NCBI GenBank assembly: GCA_025055455.1
Contig: JANWXD010000002.1
Location: 133,808-197,807, forward strand
Origin: Bryobacteraceae bacterium
GTDB lineage: Bacteria > Acidobacteriota > Terriglobia > Bryobacterales > Bryobacteraceae
DNA length: 64,000 nucleotides
Direction of reading: 5' to 3'
This document shows positions 37,205-47,801 of this stretch, in pieces (position 1 is the stretch's first letter; each line of letters opens with the position of its first letter). Made by a program: the position numbers and the translations under genes. The notes under the pieces were generated by a model. That model saw nothing but the letters and a program-made list of their open reading frames with translations, was not told the origin of the DNA and made no database searches.

Positions 37205-38861
37205 AACGCCGCGGATCCGCGGCAAGCAGTTCGATCAGGCGGCGCAATCCCGCCGCAGCGTCCGGGCCCACATTGACGCGCACCAGCGGCCGGCCGCGCC
37301 GGCGCAGCGCCGCGGCGTCTCCGTCCGCCTGAGCGCGGAGGAGCTGGCCGAAGGTGTAATTGCTTCCCGGCACCTCCAGGTCCTCGGCTGGCTCGTCCAC
37401 CAACTGCAAGAACAAGCCCGTGTCCGGTCCTCCTTTGTGTAACTGCCCTGTCGAATGAAGAAAGCGCGGTCCGTAGCCCGCCGTGGTCGCCACGCGGAGG
37501 CGATCGCGCAGGAGGCCTCGGATTCGGTTCAACGTCTGTGTTGTTTCCCGCGAGGGCGCCAGGTAGGCTTGCAGCGCTAGGTACCGGGGCGGGCTGGCCG
37601 GCTCGAGCAGCTCCCGCAAGGCCGGTCGCAGGCGTTGGATGTCGTCCGCCGCCAGGACCTCCGGCGAGTCCGCGACGCCGCCTTTTTGCATCGCCCGGCG
37701 TGCCAGCTCTTTCGCAAGCTGCACGTCAGGTTGGTTGAACGGATGGACGCCCAGCACGGCGCACGCGGCGGCGGTGGCGAATTCCCAGCGGAAGAACTCT
37801 CCGCCCAGTTGCTCCAGCCCGGCGAGCCGGAGGCGAAGGACGGGCTGCCCCGCGCGCGCCAGCGCCTCGACGAGCGACGGCTCCGCCTCCCGTTCGAGGC
37901 CGAGCCAGACAAAGACACGATCGGGCCCGTAGGCCTCCGGAAACCCTTCCGGCTCGGCGGCCACCGGCACGATCCCCCGGCCATCCTTGCCGCTGCTTTC
38001 GGCGACGAGCTGCTCGATCCAGTCCGGAATAGATTCCAGCGAGGGTGAGGTGAAAAACGTGAGCTTGTCCCGTCCGGCCCGCGCGAGCTCGCCGAGGGCC
38101 GCCCCGAGCACGAGGCCCGGGTTCTGCGCAGCAGGGACATCCGGACGACACGCTTCCGCCATGGCGCGGGACGACGCGATGAGCTTGCTCAAGTCCAGGC
38201 CGATCAGCGCCGCGGGCGCCAGGCCGAAATCCGAGAGCGCCGAGTAGCGGCCGCCCACGTCCGACGGCGCCAACAAAACGCGGCGGAAGCCGTGCTCGGC
38301 GGCCATCTGCTCCAGGGGCGTGCCGGGATCGGTGATGGCGGCAAAGCGCCGGCCTTCCTGGCAAGCTCGATGCCAGAAATAGCGAAACAGCGCCAGCGGC
38401 TCCACCGTGGTGCCGGACTTGCTGGCGACGAGGAAGAGCGTCCGCGGCAAGTCCAGCCGGCGCTCGACGGCCCGCACGGCCTCCGGGTGCGTGCTGTCGA
38501 GCACGATCAGCTCCGGGCTTCCGGCCGTATGGCCGAATGTCCGCTGGAACACCTCGGGAGCGAGACTCGATCCGCCCATGCCCAGCAGGACCACCTGGTG
38601 GAAGCCCTCGGCTCGAATCTCGGCCGCAAACGTGCTCCACTCGGGTGCCAGGCGGCGGGCCGTCTCGGGCAATTGGAGCCATCCGAGCCGGTCCGCAATT
38701 TCGGTCGCCTGTGGGTCCAGTCCCCACAGAGTGGGATCCTTGCCCCACAGCCGCGCAGCGAAACCGGCGGCTTCCCACGCGCCCAGCCGGCGCTCCAACC
38801 GCGGCAGGTGTTCGCCTAAGTGCAAGGTGAGGCCGGCCGAGTGACTCGGCACGCCACTCAT
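37203..38861 (-). CDS. pgi: glucose-6-phosphate isomerase
   Basis: A 552-residue isomerase with two SIS subdomains: [20 protein letters not shown] (~90), [16 protein letters not shown] (~148), [34 protein letters not shown] and [20 protein letters not shown] (~370, base His). It interconverts glucose-6-P and fructose-6-P. The sequence blocks resemble the isomerase half of transaldolase/PGI fusion proteins more than E. coli Pgi, but no transaldolase domain precedes it. It follows rpiB with a 4-nt overlap, so the two sugar-phosphate isomerases are co-expressed. Confidence 0.9.
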   Translation of the reverse strand: MSGVPSHSAGLTLHLGEHLPRLERRLGAWEAAGFAARLWGKDPTLWGLDPQATEIADRLGWLQLPETARRLAPEWSTFAAEIRAEGFHQVVLLGMGGSSLAPEVFQRTFGHTAGSPELIVLDSTHPEAVRAVERRLDLPRTLFLVASKSGTTVEPLALFRYFWHRACQEGRRFAAITDPGTPLEQMAAEHGFRRVLLAPSDVGGRYSALSDFGLAPAALIGLDLSKLIASSRAMAEACRPDVPAAQNPGLVLGAALGELARAGRDKLTFFTSPSLESIPDWIEQLVAESSGKDGRGIVPVAAEPEGFPEAYGPDRVFVWLGLEREAEPSLVEALARAGQPVLRLRLAGLEQLGGEFFRWEFATAAACAVLGVHPFNQPDVQLAKELARRAMQKGGVADSPEVLAADDIQRLRPALRELLEPASPPRYLALQAYLAPSRETTQTLNRIRGLLRDRLRVATTAGYGPRFLHSTGQLHKGGPDTGLFLQLVDEPAEDLEVPGSNYTFGQLLRAQADGDAAALRRRGRPLVRVNVGPDAAAGLRRLIELLAADPRR

Positions 38862-39319
38862 GGTCCTCCCCTGCGGCCGCGCTCCTCGAGAGCGCGGACT
38901 TTGTCCAGTCGCCGGCGGTGGCGTTCTTCTCCGGAGAATTGGGCCGTCAGAAACGTTCGCACGACCTCTTCCATGAGCGCCGGACCGATCACCCGGGCCC
39001 CAAGAACGAGCACATTCATGTCGTCATGCTCCACACCTTGGCGCGCCGAATAGGTGTCGTGGCAGAGGCCGGCGCGGATGCCCGGGACTTTGTTGGCGGC
39101 CACGGTGGCGCCCACGCCGCTGCCGCAGAGCAGCACGCCGCGGTCGGCGCGACCCTCGAGAATGGCCCGGGCCACGGCTTCGGCGAAGTCGGGGTAATCG
39201 GACGGTTCGGTGCTGTTGGCCCCGAGGTCGAGCACTTGGTGGCCGAGCGAGCGGAGGTAGACGGCGACCCGCTGCTTGAGCTCGTAGCCGGCGTGATCGG
39301 CGCCCAACGCTACCGTCAT
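38858..39319 (-). CDS. rpiB: ribose-5-phosphate isomerase B
   Basis: A 153-residue LacA/RpiB enzyme of the pentose phosphate pathway: [16 protein letters not shown] start, [13 protein letters not shown], catalytic Cys in [44 protein letters not shown] 39319 is chosen because ALGADHAG normally follows the initiator almost directly; an in-frame TTG lies five codons upstream. Overlaps pgi by ATGA. Confidence 0.93.
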   Translation of the reverse strand: MTVALGADHAGYELKQRVAVYLRSLGHQVLDLGANSTEPSDYPDFAEAVARAILEGRADRGVLLCGSGVGATVAANKVPGIRAGLCHDTYSARQGVEHDDMNVLVLGARVIGPALMEEVVRTFLTAQFSGEERHRRRLDKVRALEERGRRGGP

Positions 39320-39435
39320 GCCGCAACCCCGCAAGGCCCACTCCGATGCAGGAACCCAGCCGACCTCATCGTTCGAGATGGTTGACGTGAATCTGACACA
39401 CTCTCATACCGCGGGGCTGGGGCGCAAGCGCGGCC

Positions 39436-40323
39436 TCATGCTTTGGCCACATCGCGGTGGTTCACTTTGACGCGATAACCGGCCCGCTCGAGCCGCCTGT
39501 GAATTTCCGAGGCGATCATCACCGAGCGGTGGCGCCCTCCCGTGCAGCCGAAGGCGATGGTCAGATAGCTCTTTCCTTCCCGGATATAGTGGGGCAGCAA
39601 GTAGACCAGCAGTTGGGTGATGCGGTCCAGGAACTCCTTGGTTTGAGGGAAGGAACGGATGTAACGAGCCACGCTCGGGTGGGCGCCGGTAAGTTTCTTG
39701 TAACGTGGGATGTAGTTGGGATTGGGCAAGAAACGCACGTCGAAGACCAGGTCGCTGTCCGGCGGCAAACCGTATCGGTAGCCGAAGCTGGTGACGTAGA
39801 TAAGGATCCGCGACTCCTCCCGTTCGCTCCGAAAGCGCTCTGCTACCAGCTCCCGCAACTCGTGCACCGTGAACTTGGAAGTGTTGAGGATGTGGTCGGC
39901 AAGCGAGCGAATGCGCGCCAGTCGGCGGCGCTCGCGTCGGATACTCGTCAGAATGGAATCGCTTGTGCCGAGGGGGTGGGGACGGCGCGTTTCGCTGAAC
40001 CGGCGCACGAGCGTTTCGTCATCGGCTTCCAGAAACACCAGCGTGGTGGGCAGCTGTTCGCGGATCTTGGAGTAGATTTCGGGAAATCGCTGGAACCCTT
40101 CCCGCTCCCGGATGTCCACCACCAAGGCCGCGCGCTGGATATCCGACGAGCCGTGGAGCAGCTCGGTGAACTTCGGGATCAGTTCGACGGGAAGGTTGTC
40201 CACGGCATAGTAACCGAGGTCTTCTAGACATTTGAGGACGGTCCCCTTGCCGGAACCGCTCAAACCGGTGATGATGACCAGCTCCGGAGAACTTGCTGGC
40301 CGGGCCCGTTGCCTGGAACCCAT
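39436..40323 (-). CDS. rapZ: RapZ/YvcJ-family nucleotide-binding RNase adapter
   Basis: A 295-residue protein with P-loop ITGLSGSGKGTVLKCLEDLG (residues 18-37), VDNLPVELIPKF, and the C-terminal domain VTSFGYRYGLPPDSDLVFDV, FLPNPNYIP, LTIAFGCTGGRHRSV. In E. coli RapZ presents small RNAs to RNase E to control glmS; in Bacillus YvcJ acts in UDP-GlcNAc-linked processes. It is 15 nt after hpf in the classic rpoN-hpf-(ptsN)-rapZ order, but ptsN and npr are absent here. Confidence 0.93.
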   Translation of the reverse strand: MGSRQRARPASSPELVIITGLSGSGKGTVLKCLEDLGYYAVDNLPVELIPKFTELLHGSSDIQRAALVVDIREREGFQRFPEIYSKIREQLPTTLVFLEADDETLVRRFSETRRPHPLGTSDSILTSIRRERRRLARIRSLADHILNTSKFTVHELRELVAERFRSEREESRILIYVTSFGYRYGLPPDSDLVFDVRFLPNPNYIPRYKKLTGAHPSVARYIRSFPQTKEFLDRITQLLVYLLPHYIREGKSYLTIAFGCTGGRHRSVMIASEIHRRLERAGYRVKVNHRDVAKA

Positions 40324-40338
40324 CGCCCGACTGGGCCG

Positions 40339-40893
40339 TCAGGCCTCGATGAGGTCAAAGTGGCCGTCCCGGCGCCGCACCAGCACGGAGATCCTGTCGG
40401 TCTCTGCGTCCCGGTAGACGAAATAATCGCGATCGTCGGCCATCTCGAGCAGCGCTTCCTCGAGCGTCATCGGCTTGCGGTCCGCCGCATCGGTCACCCG
40501 AAAGACACGCCGGCCGGAAGCCTCGAAAGCCTCGGCTTCCGCCGGTTGTGGGATTCCTTCCGCTGTCTCCAGAGGCCACGTGTTCTTGGGAACGCGCTTG
40601 GTGTCCCGCCGCCGGGTGCGGAGTTTCAGGGCCTGCTTTTCCAGCTTCTCGGCCGCCGCGAGGATGGCGGTGAACTGGTCCGTGCTGGTCGCCACGCCGA
40701 CCAGAGGATGGCTGCTGAAGTTCACGGTGATTTCTGCCTGCTGGAGATGACGCTGCCCGGTAAGGATGACATGAGCTTCGCGCTCCCCGCCGCGCCGGTC
40801 CAGCAGACGCGCCAGCTTGGAGAACTTCGCGGCGAGCTTCTTCTCCTGTGCGGGCGTAAAGTTCTCCGTCCGGCCCGTGTAGACGACTTTCAT
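40339..40893 (-). CDS. hpf: ribosome hibernation promoting factor, long form
   Basis: A 184-residue protein. Residues 1-100 are the HPF/RaiA ribosome-binding domain (MKVVYTGRTENFTPAQEKKL, HVILTGQRHLQQAEITVNF). Residues 125-184 are the dimerising tail of long-form HPF (KPMTLEEALLEMADDRDYFV, RISVLVRRRDGHFDLIEA), which allows 100S ribosome formation by one protein. Between them is a charged linker. It lies 19 nt after rpoN. Confidence 0.95.
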   Translation of the reverse strand: MKVVYTGRTENFTPAQEKKLAAKFSKLARLLDRRGGEREAHVILTGQRHLQQAEITVNFSSHPLVGVATSTDQFTAILAAAEKLEKQALKLRTRRRDTKRVPKNTWPLETAEGIPQPAEAEAFEASGRRVFRVTDAADRKPMTLEEALLEMADDRDYFVYRDAETDRISVLVRRRDGHFDLIEA

Positions 40894-40912
40894 CGCTGCC
40901 TCCGTGTGATGA

Positions 40913-42481
40913 TCAATGGCGGATTCGCCGGTGATGCGTGGATGGGATCTTCATGTCCTCCCGATACTTGGCCACCGTGCGCCGGGTCACATGAATCCCC
41001 TCGGCCTGGAGCCGCGCCGTAATCTGCTCGTCCGTCAGGGGATGGGCGGGGTCTTCCTCCTCGATCATCTTTTTGACCTTGCGCTTGAGTAACAGCAGCG
41101 GGGTCTCCGCCCCGGAAGGCCCTTGCACCGCCTCCGAGAAGAAGTAGCGCAACTCGAAGACGCCTTGCGGGGTGTGTGCGTACTTGTTGGCGACGGCCCG
41201 GCTCACCGTGGACGGATGCACGCCGATCTCCTCGGCGATCTCCTTGATCATCATGGGCTTGAGGTGATCCAGGCCATGATCGAGAAAGTCTTTCTGCCGG
41301 CGCACGATCGCTTCGCAAACTTTGAGGATCGTCTGCTTGCGCTGCTCGATATTCTTGATCAACTGGATGGCTGAGGCGTAGCGGTCGCGAACGTAGTTGC
41401 GCACTGCTTTGTCCGGCTCCTGGTTGCGGTCGAGCATTCGCCGGTACTCGCGGTTGAGCCGCAGCTGCGGTAGATCGTCGTCGTTGAGTTGAATCCGGTA
41501 CTCGTCGCCTTCTTTGAAAATGTACACGTCCGGTTCGACCTGCCGCGCCCCGGCTCCTGAGTACCGCAGACCCGGACAGGGATCCAAGTGGCGGATCACC
41601 TCACAGGCGATTCGGATGTGCTCCATGGGCCGTCCCAGAGCCTTGGCGAGTTCCTGGTACTGGCGCCGCTCCAACAGCTTCAAATGCTCTGCGACAATTC
41701 GCCACGCCACGCCGTCCTGCCCGTTGCGGCTTGCCAATTGCAATAGCAGACATTCGCGCAGGTCCCGGGCGCCGACCCCGGCCGGCTCGAGCGACTGGAC
41801 GACTTTCAGAGCCGCTTCCAAATCCGCCAGTGTGTACGAGCCGTCGCTGGCGAGCTCGTCGAGTTCCGCCATCAAGTACCCGTTTTCTTCCAGGTTGCCG
41901 ATGATCAACTCCGCGGCGCCCCGCACTGCATCCGGGAGCACCAGCACGCTCAATTGCGACCGCAAGTGGTCGGCAAGCGTCACGGGCGCTGGCAGGAAGG
42001 TTTCAAACGAGGGTTTTTCGATCTGCTCCGTGGCGGGACTTCGAAATCCCGGATCCAGATATTCGTCAAAGAACGAGCCGAAGTCGATTTCTTCGAAGGG
42101 GTCGGTGACGGGTTTCGTCTCCGCAACGGGTGCACCCAGGGCTAGCGCTTCGGCCGCTTCCCCCTCCGACTCCAATTCTGCGAAACCTTCCGCCAGTTCG
42201 CCCGCTTCGGCGACCACGTCTAGGATGGGCTGGTCGGCGGGAGGAGGCTCACCAGGATCCCGTTCGGCTTCCAGCAGGGCTTGAATTTCCTCGGGACTGA
42301 GCTCCTCGGCCCCGTCGTCGGTCGCCTCCTCCAGAATCGGATTCTGCGCGATCTCTTGGGCGATCATTTCCTTCAGCTCCAATCGGTTGAGCTGAAGGAC
42401 GGTAACCATTTGGACCAGAGCCGGCCGCAGGATTTGTTTCTGTTGGACCCTGAGTTGCAGCCTGGGCGAAAGCGAATTCAT
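40913..42481 (-). CDS. rpoN: RNA polymerase sigma-54 factor
   Basis: A 522-residue sigma-54. The Gln/Leu-rich activator region is at the N-terminus (LSPRLQLRVQQKQILRPALV, LELKEMIAQEIAQNPILEE), an acidic linker follows (~45-140), then the core-binding domain (LRECLLLQLASRNG, HLDPCPGLRYSG, DVYIFKEGDEYRIQLNDDDL), helix-turn-helix HPSTVSRAVANKYAHTPQGV, and the RpoN box RRTVAKYREDMKIP near the end. ATG 42481 is chosen because family members begin at this point; an upstream in-frame start would add 19 unrelated residues. No enhancer-binding activator is encoded in the window. Confidence 0.95.
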   Translation of the reverse strand: MNSLSPRLQLRVQQKQILRPALVQMVTVLQLNRLELKEMIAQEIAQNPILEEATDDGAEELSPEEIQALLEAERDPGEPPPADQPILDVVAEAGELAEGFAELESEGEAAEALALGAPVAETKPVTDPFEEIDFGSFFDEYLDPGFRSPATEQIEKPSFETFLPAPVTLADHLRSQLSVLVLPDAVRGAAELIIGNLEENGYLMAELDELASDGSYTLADLEAALKVVQSLEPAGVGARDLRECLLLQLASRNGQDGVAWRIVAEHLKLLERRQYQELAKALGRPMEHIRIACEVIRHLDPCPGLRYSGAGARQVEPDVYIFKEGDEYRIQLNDDDLPQLRLNREYRRMLDRNQEPDKAVRNYVRDRYASAIQLIKNIEQRKQTILKVCEAIVRRQKDFLDHGLDHLKPMMIKEIAEEIGVHPSTVSRAVANKYAHTPQGVFELRYFFSEAVQGPSGAETPLLLLKRKVKKMIEEEDPAHPLTDEQITARLQAEGIHVTRRTVAKYREDMKIPSTHHRRIRH

Positions 42482-42534
42482 CTGCCCCCATTGTAACAGC
42501 CTCTGGGAGTCGGCTCCGCCGGTGCCTCTGCGAC

Positions 42535-43281
42535 TCAATCGCCCGCCCGCGTCTCGACGCCGAGGGTAAAGGTCTCGCCCAAATAGATCCGCTTGACCTC
42601 GGGGTCGCGTCCCAGGGCCTCTGGACTTCCCGCCCGGAAGATCTTGCCGTTGTTGATAATGTAGGCTCGGTCGGTCACCGCGAGGGTCTCGCGGACGTTG
42701 TGGTCAGTGACCAGAATGCCGATGCCGCTGCGGCGTAAATCGAAGATGATGCGTTGCAGTTCCAACACTTGGATCGGGTCGATGCCGGAAAACGGCTCGT
42801 CGAGCAGCAAGAACCGGGGTTCGAGCACCAGCGATCGGGCGATTTCCACGCGCCGCCGCTCACCCCCGGAAAGCGCGTATCCCTTGTTTTGGCGAACCTT
42901 TTCCAGGCCCAGCATTTCGATCAGGCTCGAGATCCGTTCGCGGCGCTCGTGGGCGCTCAGCGGCAGTGTCTCCAGAATCGCCATGAGGTTTTCTTCCACG
43001 GTGAGCTTACGGAACACCGAGGGCTCTTGGGGAAGGTAACTGATGCCTCGGCGCGCCCGCTGATACATGGGCAGCCGGGTGATGTCGTCTTCGTCGAGCA
43101 TCACGCGGCCCGAATCCGGACTGACCAAGCCCACGATGATGTGGAAAGTCGTGGTCTTGCCCGCGCCGTTGGGACCCAGCAGCCCAACGACCTCGCCTTG
43201 CTCCACCAGCAGGGAAACATCTTCGACTACCTTGCGGCCGCCGTAGCTTTTGGAAATTTCGCAGGTCCGGAGCTTGTGCAT
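42535..43281 (-). CDS. lptB: LPS export ABC transporter ATP-binding protein
   Basis: A 248-residue ABC ATPase: Walker [16 protein letters not shown]-loop [19 protein letters not shown], signature [15 protein letters not shown], Walker [17 protein letters not shown]-loop [10 protein letters not shown]. The LptB-specific Q-loop and position after lptC/lptA identify it. It powers LPS extraction from the inner membrane with LptFG, not in this window. ATG 43281 lies 7 nt after the lptCA stop. Confidence 0.95.
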   Translation of the reverse strand: MHKLRTCEISKSYGGRKVVEDVSLLVEQGEVVGLLGPNGAGKTTTFHIIVGLVSPDSGRVMLDEDDITRLPMYQRARRGISYLPQEPSVFRKLTVEENLMAILETLPLSAHERRERISSLIEMLGLEKVRQNKGYALSGGERRRVEIARSLVLEPRFLLLDEPFSGIDPIQVLELQRIIFDLRRSGIGILVTDHNVRETLAVTDRAYIINNGKIFRAGSPEALGRDPEVKRIYLGETFTLGVETRAGD

Positions 43282-43288
43282 CAAAAGA

Positions 43289-45529
43289 TCAGTTGGTTCG
43301 AACGCGGCTGACCGCGGGACGCTGTTCCGCTCCTTCCACGAGCAGCCTATCATCGTCGGGGAACCAGGTCAATTGGCGGCCCCGAACGGCGCCTCGGAGA
43401 CTGTCCGTGAAGACCGGGTCACCGCCCCAGAGCACGATTTTCTGTGCCGGCGCCTCGTAGGCGGCGTGTTCGGCGGAGGCGCGGCGCAGGCGATGGGTTT
43501 CGGCGCGCACGATTTCGACGGCGCCCTCGGCGTCGGCGCGATCGAGGCGCGAACCGCCCGCCGCCTCTGCGAAATGCGCCAACAGCCGGTCGGCGGTCAC
43601 GAGGGTTCCGGCGCGAAGCAGCCGGATTCCCCCGGTGAATTCGGCGACGCCCGTGGCCTCGGCATAGCGCAGTCCCCGAGCTTGGACCACGATCAGCGAG
43701 GGCCGTTTCGGCCCGTCGGGCCCCGACGGCGCCTCGGCAAATTGCGCCACGACGTCACCGCGGGCCTCTAAGGTGCGATTGCGGCGGTCAATCTCGATCC
43801 GTTCGCCGCGAATCCGGTTGACTCCTTGCCAGATCGTAGCATGGCCTTCGTAGCGCACCACCCGGTGGCGCTCGGTGGCCACCATGCGGTCGGCGCGCGC
43901 CTGGAACGTTTGGTCGTGCGCCAGCAGCCCGGCGGCTCTTTCGCCTTTTTTCGAGTCCGGCAGGCGAGCCGCGGTGACCTGCCCCTCGGCCACTACATCC
44001 CCAATCCGCTGGTCCAACGTGATGCGCTGTGCCGAAACCAAGCCGAGGGCGTCCCAGAAACGCGCGCCGCCCTCCAACACAATCTGTTCTTGTCGCGCAT
44101 CCATCGTGGCCCGCTCCGCGGAAGCGCGCCGCTCGCCTTCCTCGTAGCGAAACTCGCCCTCTTGCAGGATCGAGTCCAGGGTTTGCGTCCGGGGGTCGAA
44201 GTCGGCGCGCAGGCGCCGGCTCCAGGTCCGTGCCGACGAAGGGGTAGGAGTGCGTCCGGCCAGCTGCGGCGGCTCGCTGTGCGTGGAGGCGGCCTCCGCC
44301 TCCAGCGCCTGGAGGTGATTGTCCCGCCCGTAGAGCATTCGGATCCGGTGGCCCGTCAAGGTTCGGCGCCTCTCGGCAGGCGATGCCGGCCACAGCGTCA
44401 GCTTTCCCGGCGCTTCTGTTTCGATCCGCTCGATTTCGCGCCCGCCCGGCCGCATCGCCAGGCGGATGCTCTCGCTTTCGAGCATCCGCTTATCGGGAGC
44501 CGGTTCCCCGCGGGCCGGGGCATGCAACTCGACGATGGCCCGGCCTCGCGCCACGACGGAGTCGAGCTCCTCGTAAGCTCCCACCGCGCGGAAGGTCAGC
44601 TCCAGACGGTCGGCGGCTACCGCGGTCTGCGAGCGGCCGTCTCGGGACAACAAGCGGGCCCGTCGCTCGGCCTCGACGCGCTCGATGCGGCCCCGTTTCC
44701 AATGCGTGAAAACCTGCCCGGCGGCATACTCCAGCACACGCCCCTCGCGCAGGTCGCGGCCCCGGGCCTCTCGGGCTTCCACGCGGCGCAAGGTTCCCTC
44801 TTCCAGCCACACAATGGCCGGGCCGCCCTCGATTCGCATCGGGCCGCGTTCGAGCTGGGACCACGGCAAAAGGAGGATCGCTGCGTCCCGTTCCTTGTAC
44901 AGCATCTCGCCGGCCCGCACCGTCAGCACCGGCTCACCGGGGGCACTTTGCCAGGAGACCTCTGCCTCGGCCCGCAGGTGAAGTTCGCGCACGGATGGGT
45001 CGTAGGAAGCCCCCACGCAACGGCCTTCGCCGCCGTCGAAGCGGAAGGCGGCAGCCCGTTCGGTGGTCACTTTGCCCGTCTTGCTGTCCAAGGTGACGCC
45101 GGTGCTCCGGATGTGGAAGTGGCGCTCGGGGGCCGCCCCATCCGCTGGCAGGCCGAGCTGGACGTCCACCTCCCCGTCCGAGTAGAGGACCCCGCTTGCC
45201 ACGTCGAATTCGGCATGCCAGCAGGTAATGCGGCTCATTTGCGAGCAGTCCGGTTCGTACAGCCGCAGCTCGACGTCTTCCAGCTCGAAGCGGGACGGCT
45301 CCTGAACCTGGCGGAAACTGCGCGCCCGCACCGATGTTTTCGGGCACGGCCGGCCTTCGCTGTAGGACCACTCCCAGTTGCTCGCTGCGGCGCTCAAACC
45401 GGGTGGCAGAGGACGCGGCGCCGCCGGCGCGGCCTGCCGTTGTGCGGTGCGACGCTCTTGATACAGGTAGCCCACCACGGCTGCCAGGCACAGCAACAGC
45501 AGGGGCAGCAATCGCGTGGCGCGGCGCAT
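43289..45529 (-). CDS. LptC-LptA-like fused LPS transport protein
   Basis: A 746-residue protein with one N-terminal membrane anchor ([17 protein letters not shown]). An LptC-like beta-jellyroll region (about 60-230: [31 protein letters not shown]) is followed by several OstA/LptA-type repeats ([80 protein letters not shown]). In E. coli LptC and LptA are separate proteins of about 190 residues each. Here one anchored polypeptide could form the start and much of the periplasmic bridge for LPS. Neighbouring lptB and rpoN support the assignment. Confidence 0.85.
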   Translation of the reverse strand: MRRATRLLPLLLLCLAAVVGYLYQERRTAQRQAAPAAPRPLPPGLSAAASNWEWSYSEGRPCPKTSVRARSFRQVQEPSRFELEDVELRLYEPDCSQMSRITCWHAEFDVASGVLYSDGEVDVQLGLPADGAAPERHFHIRSTGVTLDSKTGKVTTERAAAFRFDGGEGRCVGASYDPSVRELHLRAEAEVSWQSAPGEPVLTVRAGEMLYKERDAAILLLPWSQLERGPMRIEGGPAIVWLEEGTLRRVEAREARGRDLREGRVLEYAAGQVFTHWKRGRIERVEAERRARLLSRDGRSQTAVAADRLELTFRAVGAYEELDSVVARGRAIVELHAPARGEPAPDKRMLESESIRLAMRPGGREIERIETEAPGKLTLWPASPAERRRTLTGHRIRMLYGRDNHLQALEAEAASTHSEPPQLAGRTPTPSSARTWSRRLRADFDPRTQTLDSILQEGEFRYEEGERRASAERATMDARQEQIVLEGGARFWDALGLVSAQRITLDQRIGDVVAEGQVTAARLPDSKKGERAAGLLAHDQTFQARADRMVATERHRVVRYEGHATIWQGVNRIRGERIEIDRRNRTLEARGDVVAQFAEAPSGPDGPKRPSLIVVQARGLRYAEATGVAEFTGGIRLLRAGTLVTADRLLAHFAEAAGGSRLDRADAEGAVEIVRAETHRLRRASAEHAAYEAPAQKIVLWGGDPVFTDSLRGAVRGRQLTWFPDDDRLLVEGAEQRPAVSRVRTN

Positions 45530-45631
45530 GCTGCTTTCACTGTAACAGACCGCCCGCGAGAGGCGAGCCGTTTCGAGGCGGTCGTGTCAAGAAGAATTAC
45601 TCTTTTTTTATCAATGTATTGCGGGCGATAC

Positions 45632-45661
45632 TTGTCACTCCTCAAGGGAGTGTGCTAATAA
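45632..45661 (+). promoter_or_regulatory. groES promoter (TTGTCA-18-TAATAA)
   Basis: TTGTCA (45632-45637) with an 18-nt spacer to TAATAA (45656-45661); CTAATA with a 17-nt spacer is the alternative -10. It is again vegetative in type and is 74 nt from the groES start. Confidence 0.6.
45636..45658 (+). promoter_or_regulatory. inverted repeat plus shared 10-mer inside the groES promoter, candidate heat-shock operator
   Basis: CACTCC (45636-45641) and GGAGTG (45647-45652) are perfect arms inside the spacer, and AGTGTGCTAA (45649-45658) is identical to the dnaK element at 24380-24389. The whole resembles a CIRCE operator with 7 of 9 bases in the left half (TTGTCACTC against TTAGCACTC), but with a 7-nt gap and a 2-base insertion in the right half (GAGTGTGCTAA). 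Confidence 0.5.
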
Positions 45662-45670
45662 TACGAAGTG

Positions 45671-45688
45671 GGCTCGCGCCCGCGAGCC
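45671..45688 (+). promoter_or_regulatory. hairpin in the groES 5' leader
   Basis: GGCTCGCG and CGCGAGCC are perfectly complementary around CC. The segment GTGGG (45668-45672) could instead pair with CCCAC (45701-45705), so the leader can adopt two folds. It may stabilise the mRNA or affect translation with temperature; this is inference. Confidence 0.4.
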
Positions 45689-45735
45689 TTCGTCGTGCAA
45701 CCCACACTGATCACCTGCTAGGGAGGTTATGCGGA

Positions 45736-46047
45736 ATGAACATCCGTCCGTTGTATGACCGCATCGTGGTCAAGCGCATCGAGGAAAAGGAGACGGTCAA
45801 GGGCGGCATCATCATCCCCGACACGGCCAAAGAGAAACCTCAGGAGGGCGAAGTCGTGGCCGTGGGCAAGGGCAAGCGGCTGGAGGACGGAAAACTGGTG
45901 CCGCTCGACGTGAAAGTCGGCGACCGGATCCTTTTCGGCAAGTACTCGGGAAACGAAATCAAGATCGACGATCAAGAGTACCTGATCATGCGCGAGGATG
46001 AGGTCCTCGGCGTGATCGAAGACAGCGCGCAGAAAGCGACAGCGTAA
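45736..46047 (+). CDS. groES: co-chaperonin GroES
   Basis: A 103-residue Gro[42 protein letters not shown] (mobile loop), [25 protein letters not shown]. It caps the GroEL ring. ATG 45736 is 10 nt after GGGAGG. Longer in-frame reading upstream is non-coding leader. Confidence 0.98.
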   Translation: MNIRPLYDRIVVKRIEEKETVKGGIIIPDTAKEKPQEGEVVAVGKGKRLEDGKLVPLDVKVGDRILFGKYSGNEIKIDDQEYLIMREDEVLGVIEDSAQKATA

Positions 46048-47691
<1,644 letters not shown>

Positions 47692-47702
47692 CGGAGTTCG
47701 AC

Positions 47703-47739
47703 AGCGGGTCCGGGAACTCCCGGGCCCGCTAATTTTTTT
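47703..47739 (+). terminator. rho-independent terminator of groES-groEL
   Basis: AGCGGGTCCGGG pairs with CCCGGGCCCGCT (47703-47730, one G-U pair, small loop around AACT) and is followed by AATTTTTTT. It is the clearest intrinsic terminator in the window. Confidence 0.9.
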
Positions 47740-47801
47740 CCGGTCGCGCGCCCGATCCTTGGGGCGCCTCCTCAAGAGGTGCGCTACAATGACGGCGCGG
47801 C

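Noticed and set aside
45631-45660. Canonical CIRCE operator before groES
   Set aside because: The right half has two extra bases and the gap is 7 instead of 9 nt; no hrcA gene is present in the window. It was kept only as a CIRCE-like element.
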